DNA of 64,000 nucleotides from positions 2,541,252-2,605,251 of the forward strand of contig NC_062993.1 in assembly GCF_023078275.1 (NCBI RefSeq). Reading direction: 5' to 3'. Below are positions 12,276 through 22,215 of this stretch, one piece after another (position 1 is the stretch's first letter; every line of letters begins with the position of its first letter). The position numbers and the translations under genes are program-made. Source of the DNA: Leguminivora glycinivorella. Its lineage: Eukaryota; Arthropoda; Insecta; Lepidoptera; Tortricidae. A model generated the notes under the pieces. That model searched no databases. It was not told where the DNA came from and saw only the letters and a list, made by a program, of their open reading frames with translations.

Positions 12276-15200
12276 GTGTGTGTGTCTGTCTGTGGCATCG
12301 TAGCTCCCGAAGGGATGAACCGATTTCGATTTAGTTTTTTTTATTTGAAAGCTGTGTCGGGAGTGTTCTTAGCCATGTTTCATAAAAATCGGTCCAGTAG
12401 GTCGCGGTCGGGGGTTTTTCAAAATTTTAATTTTGTGGTTAGGTTATTAGAAGAATGAATGTCACAAGAGGATTAGTTTTCATAGATATTTACATAATAA
12501 CTATTTATTTTTCAGTACAATGGCACATTCGTCGAGATCCTTCCTCGCGGGCATCGTGACCCTACCACCCTGTTTCTCGAAGTGGAGCGTGGCTGGAGCG
12601 GCCTAGCTGTTAGGGCTGCCCCGAGAGACCATCTAGAACTTGGTGGATCAGCGAGGACTTTAAACGCTTGTCTTAGTCCCCTCGATCATCCTATACAGGT
12701 ATGTTGTGCCTTGTGCCTTACAGTTACCAGAATGGTTGCTTTTGTAATAATTCAAAAACACTGCCACTAGCAGCCTGTTTTTGGAAGTGGAGAGTGGCTG
12801 GAGTGGCCTAGCTATTAGGGCTGCCCTGAGAGACCACCTGGAATTAGGTGGTTCTGCGAGAACCCTGAATGCTTGTCTGAGCCCCCTCGATCATCCTATT
12901 CAGGTAAGCTTTGTCTTTATTAACTGCAGTAGATATAAGAGATAACACGCTGCGGTAAGCGGTGGTAGCCTAGCGGTACGTACGTGCGACTTTCGTTCCG
13001 GAGGTCGCGGGTTCGAACCCCGGCTCGCACCAATGAGTTTATCGGAATTTATGTGCGAAATGTCATTTGATATTTCCCAGTCGCTTTTCGGTGAAGGAAA
13101 CATCGTGGTCTAGTTTACCCTTCGGGTTGGAAGGTCGGATGGCAGTCGCTTTCGTAAAAACTAGTGCCTACGCCAAATCTTGGGATTAGTTGTCAAAGCG
13201 GACCCCAGGCTCCCATGAGCCGTGACAAATGCCGGGATAACGCAAGGAGGATGATGAGATATAAGAGATAACACCGAGACACTTCCTTGATGAACTGTTT
13301 AGTCTTGGTCGACCATGGGCTGTGGTTTACATAAAACCTGAATAAAATTAAGTACAGTGCACTACCAGATAGCTTGGTTAAAGTTTGAAATACATCTATT
13401 ATTTGAATTTCATAATTTCTCTGGCAATTTAAAATTTTGTCTTTATATCTACTTTAATATCCACAACATGGGTATTTCTATTATACATCGTTCCAGATTA
13501 AATAATTTTAATCGCAATTTGTGTGTTTTTTTTTCAGGTTCCCTTCAATGAATCCGATGAACACGATACTTTCTTTAGGTAAGTAACAAAATTATCAATA
13601 TTGTTTGATGTCATTCTTATAAAGTAAATGTTCAATTTTAATTAACCCCCGACGCAAAAACGACGGGGTGGTATAGGTTTGACGTGTCTGTCTGTGGCAT
13701 CGTAGCTCCGGAACGGATGAACCAATTTAGATTTAGTTTATTTTGTTTGACAGCTGAGTTAGTCGGGAGTGTTCTTAGCCATGTTTCATGAAAATTGGTG
13801 TCGGTTATTGAAATAGTTATTTATTTATTGTTTAGATGACATGGAAATTTGTAATGTAAACTTACATACACACTGAACACAATATTTGTAACGTGGTAAA
13901 TGGAATTTGATGTGTGTGTTATATTATAATCATTAATATATTTTTCCCCTCACTAGCTCGGAAACACGTGTTTTGCCCTTTAATACCAGCGGGTAAAAAC
14001 GCATTTTATCCACTAGTGGATATAGTAATTTGACCTTGAATATAGTCATTTTTTCTGCTTTAAAATTGATAAAAGTGAAGTGAATCTAGTGATGACGATG
14101 ATTTACAATACCACCTGTGGAACTACTGGAAGCAGTGACAAACGCGTTTTTTGCGTTGTACCTACTTTCCTCGCTATAGTGACGGGAAAAGTTTTGTGTT
14201 ACACTCGGGTGCAAATGTATTTTACTTCTCGTGTGTTAAAAAACTCGCAAGTTCAGGATTCTATTCTCGAACCACTCGCTTCGCTCGAATCCTTTCACTT
14301 GCTCGTTTTTCAATTCCACACTCGGCGTTAACTTTGCACCCTTGTATAACAAATAACTATTTTTGTATAGATCCCGCGTCCTCTGCCTGCCGCTATACAC
14401 CGTGTTACTCGCAGCGGAGGCCACTCGCGCGCACTACGTACTCCTCGGCGGGCCCCCTCATTTACATCATGTGCCCTTCCACAAGGTTCAGCTCAAGGTT
14501 GGTGTCTGACACTATTTTATCAACTCGTTACTAATGTTACTACCAAATATGTCTCCTGGGTAACTCTTAAAATGTGTGTCTTGGGTCACGATTTGTTATA
14601 TTTATCTTAGATCAACATAATAATGTCTCACCTAGGTTACTAATGTTACCACCACATATGTCTCCTGGGTAACTCTTAAAATATGTGTCTTGGGTCACGA
14701 TTTGTTATATTTATCTTAGATCAGCATAATAATGTCTCACCTAGGTTACTAATGTTACCAGTGTTACCACCAAATATGTCTCCTGGGTAACTCTTTGAGA
14801 AGTGTCCCTTCTAAAGTGCCTACGTTATTAAAAAATACTTCTTCTGGGTCACTATTTGAATTGTGTGTCCTGGATGATTCATATCGTCACTACTTTGAAA
14901 AAATCTCGTATCTCACGCTGCTCCTCAAAGTTAAAACGCAGTAAGTCTATATGCATTCCATACATACTTACTACAATTTTCTTTTCATTGACAGACGAAG
15001 ATACAAGTTTTTTTTAAAGTAGTGACGATATCCTAGGTGGAGTTTGGAATGTCTCCTGTGTTACTCATATAAGATGACTTTTTTGCCTCCTGGTTCACAC
15101 TTTGTAATATGTATTTTGGGTCAGGTTGGAATGTTTGGCCACAGAAATATACGGCGTGATATTGAAATCGTGATCCGCATCATGTGAACAATTGATGATT

Positions 15201-15372
15201 GAATCTATGTAAGAATGTCTTATAATATTTATTTATTTATAATTCGCAGGTGATCGAGTACCGTTCCAACGACGAGCTAGCCCGCAACCAGACTGCGCAG
15301 TTCCTTCTCACGAAGAACTACACCGTGGCCGCCACCTTCCCTGATTCCATCATGTTCGCGCTAAACCACTGA
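9660..15372 (+). CDS. Predicted type II membrane glycoprotein, family not recognised
   Basis: Seven coding exons: 9660-9671, 10433-10628, 11650-11834, 12516-12698, 13538-13578, 14371-14497, 15250-15372. Phases agree throughout, giving 288 residues from ATG (MAEK) to TGA. A short Pro/Glu-rich N-terminus (residues 5-30, PEPAEPAQPKPEPKP) is followed by one hydrophobic segment at about residues 46-64 (PAMLFLLTFVTVMTMLLTY). A long C-terminal part then carries four N-glycosylation sequons (NGT, NES, NQT, NYT) and few cysteines. With no N-terminal signal peptide this reads as a single-pass protein with a cytosolic N-terminus and a lumenal or extracellular C-terminus. I do not know the family and assign no function. 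Exons 2 and 4 have decayed copies in the following introns, and several introns share a dispersed short motif. Confidence 0.88.
10165..10408 (+). repeat. Helitron-like nonautonomous repeat (CTAGT 3' end)
   Basis: The repeat begins near a GACTGACTG stretch and ends GGGCGAAGCTGCGGG then TCTAGTT. This GC hairpin plus CTAGT end is shared with repeats at 31500-31675, 32850-33092 and (inverted) 35712-35884. It stops about 25 bases before the acceptor of exon 2 of the membrane-protein gene. Helitron assignment follows the CTAG-type end and is inference. Confidence 0.5.
11084..11168 (+). pseudogene. Decayed copy of exon 2 of the membrane-protein gene
   Basis: In the intron after exon 2 the sequence CCGAAGCCA, AAGAAGACCGCTCCGCAGGA, then CTATGCTGTTCTGGCTCAC matches the exon region coding PKPRF to LLTF. 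The copy lacks 12 bases near its start and 3 bases in the Tyr-Arg codons. The matching frame is therefore DL then RLLFPTMLFWLTF. It covers the transmembrane-coding part. No donor GT stands where the exon's own donor would be. Confidence 0.75.
12193..12430 (+). repeat. Dispersed repeat with (TCTG)n core
   Basis: It opens CCCCCGACGCAAAAACGACG, continues through a TCTG microsatellite (12236-12294), then GGCATCGTAGCTCC and a closing CGGTCGGGGGTTTTT. Copies lie at 13644-13800 and, inverted, 63280-63508. It is a common nonautonomous element in moth introns. It occupies intron 3 of the membrane-protein gene. Confidence 0.75.
12775..12903 (+). pseudogene. Partial duplicate of exon 4 with intact frame and donor
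   Basis: These 129 bases match 12570-12698, the last 43 codons of exon 4, and keep the downstream donor (GTAAGC). Seventeen codons differ: fourteen changes are silent (for example CTC/TTG, TTA/CTG, AAC/AAT) and three replace residues (Arg to Ser, Val to Ile, Pro to Leu). There are no indels or stops in the frame. The first 18 codons of the exon are not recognisable, and the nearest AGs upstream (12769-12770, 12772-12773) would set the wrong frame from exon 3. It is therefore either a former alternative exon that lost its 5' half or a cryptic one. Confidence 0.8.
12949..13256 (+). mobile_element. tRNA-derived SINE with 18-bp target-site duplication
   Basis: A polymerase III head with an A-box-like TAGCCTAGCGGTA and a B box GGGTTCGAACC is followed by a non-tRNA body (TCGCTTTTCGGTGAAGGAAA, CTAGTTTACCC, GGGATTAGTTGTCAAAGCGG) and a GATGATG tail. 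The identical 18 bases AGATATAAGAGATAACAC flank it at 12931-12948 and 13257-13274. A perfect duplication of this length points to a fairly recent target-primed insertion. It lies in intron 4 just after the exon-4 relic. Confidence 0.9.
13644..13800 (+). repeat. Second copy of the CCCCCGACGCAAAAACGACG repeat
   Basis: It is a shorter copy of the 12193-12430 element, with only one TCTG block left and the closing part truncated after CATGTTTCATGAAAATTGG. It lies in intron 5 of the membrane-protein gene. Confidence 0.7.
13930..14352 (+). repeat. 420-bp dispersed element ending at a splice acceptor
   Basis: The sequence from AATATATTTTTCCCCTCACT to CCTTGTATAACAA is repeated in the same orientation at 30917-31350. 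Shared marks are AATACCAGCGGGTAAAAACG, GGGAAAAGTTTTGTG and CTCGAACCACTCGCTTCGCT. The copy here lacks a short inverted piece after the last mark. It ends within about 20 bases of the acceptor of exon 6 (14371). No autonomous partner was seen. Confidence 0.75.
14541..14800 (+). repeat. Tandem repeat of about 110 bp in intron 6
   Basis: A unit running from ACTAATGTTAC through ATGTCTCCTGGGTAACTC and TGGGTCACGATTTG to ATGTCTCACCTAGG occurs twice in full and starts a third time. Each unit holds several forms of the motif TGTCTCCTGGGTCAC that is scattered through this gene's introns. Confidence 0.8.
14885..15027. mobile_element. Short MITE, intact copy, ATAT target duplication
   Basis: Inverted ends CGTCACTACTTT and AAAGTAGTGACG enclose about 120 bases including GAAAAAATCTCGTATCTCAC and TCATTGACAGACGAAGATAC. 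The flanks read ATAT on both sides. The second copy at 44596-47513 has ATTT on both sides and is split by another element. Two independent 4-base duplications support the boundaries. Confidence 0.85.
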
Positions 15373-18300
15373 GTGAGTTTACTGTCGAGTCGCATACATT
15401 TTGAAAAGCTTAACTAATTAAACTCAGCACACACTATACTGTTAGATCGAGAGATAATTATTTATTCATACCCACAACATACACGGCTTAGGGCCGGTTG
15501 CATGAAACCGTCTGTCACCGCTAAAGCGTTCGTTAAATTTTATTGTATGGGAAGTCTATAGACATCTGCTGCGTGATGATGATGTGTCTGTCAAATGTGG
15601 TTGATGCAACTGGCCCTTAGACTAACTAACAATAAAAATGTTAAAAAATATGCAGAACCTAATAAATAAAAATTGCTTACTTATGTATCTAGTAAGTAAT
15701 TATTACTACTAATAGAATTTTTACAAATTGCGAATAAGTAATTCGTGTCGATTTAAAACACTATCGCCACTCGTTTTTAATCGCACTTGTATCGCAATGT
15801 ACTAATTCCATACGTACCGATGGAGCTGTGTAATATCTATCTCGTAATAGAAATATGACATGAATTTGGTTTTACTACATTATAGATGGCTGTCTCTGGG
15901 GTTACGGAGTGTAATAGTAAAACGATCTACAAAATACTGCTTCAATGTATGCGATTCGACGTTAAAACAATATTTGTGATCTAATATTATAAGTATTAAT
16001 CTCAATTAACATGAAAGTAGACAAGGAACAATCTGTCAAGTGCCTTAGGATTCAAATAAGATATATTTTACACATTTTGAACAAATCTTGAAGTACCCAA
16101 CTTAAAAGACCTTTTGTGAAAATTCATACATATAATGTTTAAGCCTTGTCTTATTTTATTTTTATAAAACGGACAATATTACAGATTAAGACAAAGTAAC
16201 AGTTTAGTACGGCTAAATAAGGCATAGAGCATATATTTCCCACTTACTCTATTTCAAAGTGATAGAATTAACTTTGAATACTTGACACGTTTATTACTAA
16301 ATTTCAATTCAACTAGTAGGATAAATCGTCAGTAACTGGTCCCCTTCCAATAACTGGCCATCTTGTACTAAAAGTGAACTCTGTACCTACATCGGTAAAC
16401 AGAATTAATTTCACTGTTAAATTTAGCCTATGCAGTACTATATACTGAACGGATTTGTTTAAAATGTGTAACTCAATAAAGAAGCCATATTTGGACCTTA
16501 TTCTATACGAAATAGTCTAAAATGGTTAAAACGGCAGCTACGTTGCTCATACACTGATTTAAAATAATCACATGTTAAGTCACTTTTATTCAAAGCACTT
16601 TAATATTAAATCAATTTTGGAAAGTATTGGAGTGATAAGGTTTCAAAAATGTACCTTGCCTTTAATTTTGGCATTTATTTGCCTTGAAATCACTGGTTCA
16701 GTCGATATGGAATAATTTTTAATATTTGAACGGATATACATACTTGACTCACTGTAAAAGTAACTTTTGTTTTATTATGAAAATGGTTACTTCAAGGATA
16801 TCTCTTAAAAGCACCTCAATTATATTAACCTTTCGTATGCGCCTGTCAAAAAAATGTCATATATTAGTCATAATAAATACATGTTGAAGTTAATACAATA
16901 TGGAGCAGATCTGTTCCTAAGCATACGAGAGGTTAATTTTGAATTGAGATGATATCTCATATCAGTTGTGTCTTAAGATTTCTAAAAATAAAATGTCCAC
17001 TGAGTAACAAAAAGTTGCCCAGGAGACAATCACTGCATAATAGACTCTACACATTTTAAATCACTTTGTCCGTTCAAATATTATCTATAAAGGTGGTAAA
17101 GAGAGACAATAATGATTGTTAGGTTGTGTCTGTCTGTCTGTCCGTTACGGTATTTCTAACAAAATATTAATTATAATGTAATTTTTGCTAAAGAATAAAA
17201 AAAATTGGCTTGTCATAGCTAGGAATTTTGGCACTTGTACACAATTAAAATTTTTACATGTACGCATTTTATTAGGACACGGACTGATTCGAGTTTTTTA
17301 TACATTAATATGATTTTAATGTGAATTTTTGTGACAGTAAATAACGCTGTAAAATTTGTCACTTTTAAGTTATATCATTGTCAGTATTGTTTTACGTTAA
17401 TGTCAAAATATTTAATAATGTGAATTTCCTTTTATGGTATTAATTAAAATATTTTAAACAATATTTAAAGCTCTTATAATAACTACGCAACCATACGTAA
17501 AAATCACAAATCTGCGTATAAGTTAGGTAATTTTACTGTAGATAATGAATGATCAGTATTGTTTTCCATCCAACTTGGTTGTGTGATTGTTATACAATGA
17601 ATCTCCAGTGTTCGTGGGTGGATCAACTTTCTTTTGTCTCGTTAGCCAGAAGACTATTAATACAAAAAAAAATACCTTCTACTTGTAAGCTGCTGAACTT
17701 CCGGAGCCTGTCTTGGGAAAATGTATGTGATTTGACTGTGATAGGTGGTTACAGTAACGCCACTTGGCATGATAAAATGTCAGTTTGCTTTTCAATTCTA
17801 ATAAGAACATATGATTGGTTCACACATTCACTACCGGACAAAAAATGGCGCACTAGTCGCACTACGTCAGAAACCGAACGTTATCTATAACCGTCCGCTT
17901 GTATGGCGACAACCCGCCCAGTGGGTCCGCCGGAATCTGAGCAAAGTTCACGAGTGCCTACCAGGCGAGTTCTTGGTTGCGAGTGTTAACTACCAACGAA
18001 CGACGAGCAAATGTTGATCTACCCTCGTATTTTAAGTGTTTCTCTATTTAATCCGTGGTTGCAATTTTAATTATTTTAATGATTGTGTCATTCCAATTAT
18101 GCCGATTCCTCTCTATTATTTAATTTAAAAGACTGAATATCGAATATTTTGTTTTAATATCAAGCAGCCGATCTTGGTAACTATGAACTTTGAACATTTT
18201 TTATTTGTTTAAATATTTTAATATTTAAAAAAGCTCATACGTCACAAAAACTATGAGATTGTATTAAGTAAATACCTAAATGAAACTTTTAGTAAAAAAT

Positions 18301-18600
18301 GTGTTCAGAGTTACCAAGATTGACTGTAACAATGATCAATATTTTTTTACAATATTTAAGTGATTTTAATGATTATTAATGATATAATTAATGAACTCAA
18401 GAATAACGATTAAGTGATCACTATGACAATGAACAGTTTTATCGATTAAATTATAATTTTAGTTCAATAGATAATTTTAAGATTTTTGTGTTAGGCTTAG
18501 TTTTATGCGCTCAATTTTCTCAAATAAATGGCTTTAATGAATTTGGTGTATTTTATTGTTTTCCCTATTCTATAAAAAAAACATCTTTATTATGATAAAG
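15373..18600. other. 3' UTR/intergenic stretch after the membrane-protein gene
   Basis: It is AT-rich with no supported gene. It holds a MITE at 15490-15619 (ends TTAGGGCCGGTTGCA and TGCAACTGGCCCTTA), a MITE fragment at 15730-15805 and a TTAA-bounded MITE at 16825-16936. An AATAAA near 18524 could end a long transcript. A fragment at 17880-18020 has locally higher GC but no convincing reading frame. Confidence 0.5.
16825..16936. mobile_element. TTAA-bounded MITE
   Basis: It starts TTAACCTTTCGTATGC and ends GCATACGAGAGGTTAA, giving inverted ends of about 16 bases with TTAA at both borders. TTAA target sites are the hallmark of piggyBac-type transposases. Confidence 0.75.
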
Positions 18601-19107
18601 TCGGTATAGCCCTGTTCCAGACAGTGTACGTTACGTCAGGGGCGGCTCACTCCGCGATTCTATCGCCGCGCTACAAGTACATGCCAGCGGCAGCGAGTTC
18701 GCGGCCTAATCAGGGGTGGCGCGTGTTCTCACGGAACGCACGTTCGCACTTTCTAATGTTACTTTACGTCGCGAGTTTTTTTTAAGGTTCATATGCTATG
18801 TCCGCGTGTGGAATGTCTAAGGGACCGGCCACATCAGAGCGGCGCGCGCCACGCCACCTGGGGCGCGTCTTACGTCCTTCCTATACAAAATGTACTGAGA
18901 AGACGTTTTTTGAATTACACTCAGGTGACGTGGCGCGGACGTCCGTTGCGCGCCCCGAGACACGCGACGCTTAAGTGGGAACGCTGGCTAATAATGCTTA
19001 GTTAAATAGATATCATGAATAAAATAAATACCATAGGACATGTTTACACAGATCTACTATTGATTAAGTCCCCCGAAAAGATTCATGAAGGCTTGTGATG
19101 TTGGAAC

Positions 19108-19238
19108 TTAACACTTTCGAAACCGGGCTCTACGCGGCGCTACGACATTTTCGCTACATACGGGGAAACCCATGTAATCGGCTACGCTTCTACGAGCGGT
19201 GTGCCCGACAGTCGGGTTCTTGGTAGCGAAAGTGTTAA
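19108..19238. mobile_element. 131-bp TTAA MITE
   Basis: Ends TTAACACTTTCG and CGAAAGTGTTAA are inverted, with TTAA at each border. A second copy, same length but opposite orientation, is at 41507-41637. The corresponding empty site with a single TTAA is visible in the related repeat near 40740. Confidence 0.88.
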
Positions 19239-19855
19239 ACAAAAATATATAAATACCATATATATATACCTAGAAAGTACCCAAGACTTGAATATAATAG
19301 TATAACATTTTATCTGAGTATTAAGAGCGTTATAACATTTCGGCGTCGGGCGAAATTAGGTATTTTACCCGCCGCGCGAGCCCAATATGCCGACCCTTTC
19401 TAGCACGTCTTATCACTCGCTCGCACTACAATAATGGACAAAACAATCTTGATCCTTTCTATGGAATTTTGATAACAACCACAATCTACTATCTCGATAT
19501 AAACTTTTGGTTTCTAATAAACATTATTTTGTACGAAAATACGAGAATATAGCGCGAAATAATATCAATTATGTTAAAATTTATTTAAAAAATTAAAGTA
19601 ATAATTATAAAAGTAGATCCCATCCCAAATATTTGCTTTTGTTATATGATAAGTATTAGAGTAAAGTATATATTAATATGATGATAAAATAAGACAAATA
19701 CAATTCTAATTACTTCAAGGTGGTGCTCAGGGTCTGATGATGGAGCCAGATGGTGGTCACCAATACCAATGAACAATATGACTATACAACTTCGTGGTTT
19801 ACATGTCATTCTAGCATTTTCACTTTCACATTTCAAGTGCATATACCACGAGTAT

Positions 19856-20790
19856 AGGTTTTCGGGTGTGCTGATTTAAAAATTAATGACTGATTTGGAA
19901 TCTGACATTGCTGACTGTCACTTTGACACAAAAGTCGTCATGGGTGTCGTCAAATAGGTTTGCGGGGTGCTGATTCCAAAATTAATGAACAATGTGGAAT
20001 CTGACATTGCTGACTGTCACTTTGACACAAAAGTCGTCATGGGTGTCGTAAAATAGGTTTTAGGGGGTGCTGATTCCAAAATTAATGAACAATGTGGAAT
20101 CTGACATTGCTGACTGTCACTTTGACACAAAAGTCGTCATGGGTGTCGTCAAATAGGTTTGCGGGGGTGCTGATTCCAAAATTAATGAACAATGTGGAAT
20201 CTGACATTGCTGACTGTCACTTTGACACAAAAGTCGTCATGGGTGTCGTCAAATAGGTTTGCGGGGTGCTGATTCCAAAATTAATGAACAATGTGGAATC
20301 TGACATTGATGACTGTCACTTTGACACAAAAGTCGTCATGGGTGTCGTAAAATTGGTTTTAGGGGGTGCTGATTCCAAAAATAATGACCAATGTGGAATC
20401 TAACATTGCTGACTGCCACTTTGACACAAAAGTCATCATGGGTGTCGTAAAATAGGTTTTAGGGGTGCTGATTCCAAAAATAATGACTAATGTGGAATCT
20501 AACATTGCTGACTGTCACTTTGACACAAAAGTCATCATGGGTGTCGTCAAATAGGTTTCCGGAGGTGCTGATTTGAAAATTAATGACCGATTTGGAATCT
20601 TGACATTGCTGACTGTCACTTTGACACAAAAGTCGTCATGGGTGTCGTCAAAAAGGTTTCCGGGGGTGCTGATTCCAAAATTAACGACTATTTTGGAATC
20701 TCACAGTGCTAATTGTCATTTTGACACAAAAGGAATCATGGGTGTAGTCAAATAGTTTTTAGGGGTACTGATTCCAAAATTAATGAAATG
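19856..20790 (+). repeat. Left arm: about nine to ten 100-bp tandem units
   Basis: Units recur every 100 to 102 bases. Each holds GGTGCTGATTCCAAAATTAA, GGAATCTGACATTGCTGACT, GTCACTTTGACACAAAAG and TCGTCATGGGTGTCGT. The first and last units are the most diverged. The arm has no long reading frame. It is the inverse of the array at 20832-21895; only about 40 bases separate the arms. Confidence 0.95.
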
Positions 20791-20831
20791 ATTTAAAAAG
20801 TTATGACCGATTTGGAACCTGACATTGCACA

Positions 20832-21895
20832 GTACCCCTGGAAACCTATTTGACGACACCCATAACGACTTTTATGTCAAAGTGACAGTCAGCAATGTCA
20901 GATTCCAAATTGATCATTAATATTGAGATCAGTACCCATGAAAACCTATTTGAAGACACCCATGATCACTTTTGTGTCAAAGTGACAGTCAACAGTGTCA
21001 GATTCCAAATTGGTCATTAGTTTTCAAACACTTCCGGATACCTATTTGACGACACCCATGACGACTTTTGTGTCAAAGTGACAGTCAGCAATGTCAGATT
21101 CCAAATTGGTCACTAATTTTGGAATCAGCACCCCCTAAAACCTATTTTACGACACCCATGACGACTTTTGTGTCAAAGTGACAGTCAGAAATGTCAGATT
21201 AAACATTGGTCATTAATTTTGGAATCAGCACCCCCTAAAACCTATTTTACGACACCCATGACGACTTTTGTGTCAGAGTGACAGTCAGCAATGTCAGATT
21301 GAACATTGGTCATTAATTTTGGAATCAGCACCCCCTAAAACCTATTTTACGACACCCATGACGACTTTTGTGTCAAAGTGACAGTCAGCAATGTCAGATT
21401 CCACATTGGTCATTAATTTTGTAATCAGCACCCCCTAAAACCTATTTTACGACACCCATGACGACTTTTGTGTCAAAGTGACAGTCAGCAATGTCAGATT
21501 CCAAATTGGTCATTAATTTTGGAATCAGCACCCCCTAAAACCTATTTTACGACACCCATGACGACTTTTGTGTCAGAGTGACAGTCAGCAATGTCAGATT
21601 GAACATTGGTCATTAATTTTGGAATCAGCACCTCCTAAAACCTATTTTACGACACCCATGACGACTTTTGTGTCAAAGTGACAGTCAGCAATGTCAGATT
21701 CCACATTGGTCATTAATTTTGGAATCAGCACCCCCTAAAACCTATTTTACGACACCCATGACGACTTTTGTGTCAAAGTGACAGTCAGCAATGTCAGATT
21801 CCACATTGGTCATTAATTTTGGAATCAGCACCCCCTAAAACCTATTTTACGACACCCATGATGACTTTTGTGTCAAAGTGACAGTCGGCAATCTG
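20832..21895 (-). repeat. Right arm: about eleven 100-bp units, inverted
   Basis: The same unit in reverse complement, with a strict 100-bp spacing (GGAATCAGCACCCCCTAAAA at 21121, 21221, 21321 and onward). Inner units near 20832-21030 are more diverged than the outer ones, which are almost identical to one another. This suggests recent homogenisation or expansion of the outer part. Confidence 0.95.
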
Positions 21896-22215
21896 AGGTA
21901 CTACATATTCGTAATCTGAAAGTAATCAAGTCAATAATTTCAGTTATTTTGAATCGACTATGATTCCGAGTTATTGGTAATAGTAATGATTGTATAGATG
22001 ATTAGTGATTCCTTTACATGTAATGGTAATTTACCGTTTCACTTGATTACATTACAAGTAATCTGACACCCAGTAGTGTCAGATTACAAAGTAAAATCAA
22101 GTAATCGTGTAATCCGGAATCGATTACGATTTCCCCATCTCTGGGTTTAGTTATATGGTTCATTGGTACTGGTGACCACCATCTGGCTCCATCATCAGAC
22201 CCTGAGTACCACCTC

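Noticed and set aside
12955..13031. tRNA-like sequence with A and B boxes
   Set aside because: It is the head of a SINE with an 18-base target duplication and a non-tRNA body, not a tRNA gene.
17549..18017. 113- and 68-codon overlapping frames
   Set aside because: No recognisable domain, and composition like surrounding intergenic DNA except a short GC-richer part.
19856..21895. CRISPR-like regular repeats
   Set aside because: The whole 100-bp unit repeats without unique spacers, in a eukaryotic genome, in two opposed arrays inside a mobile element.
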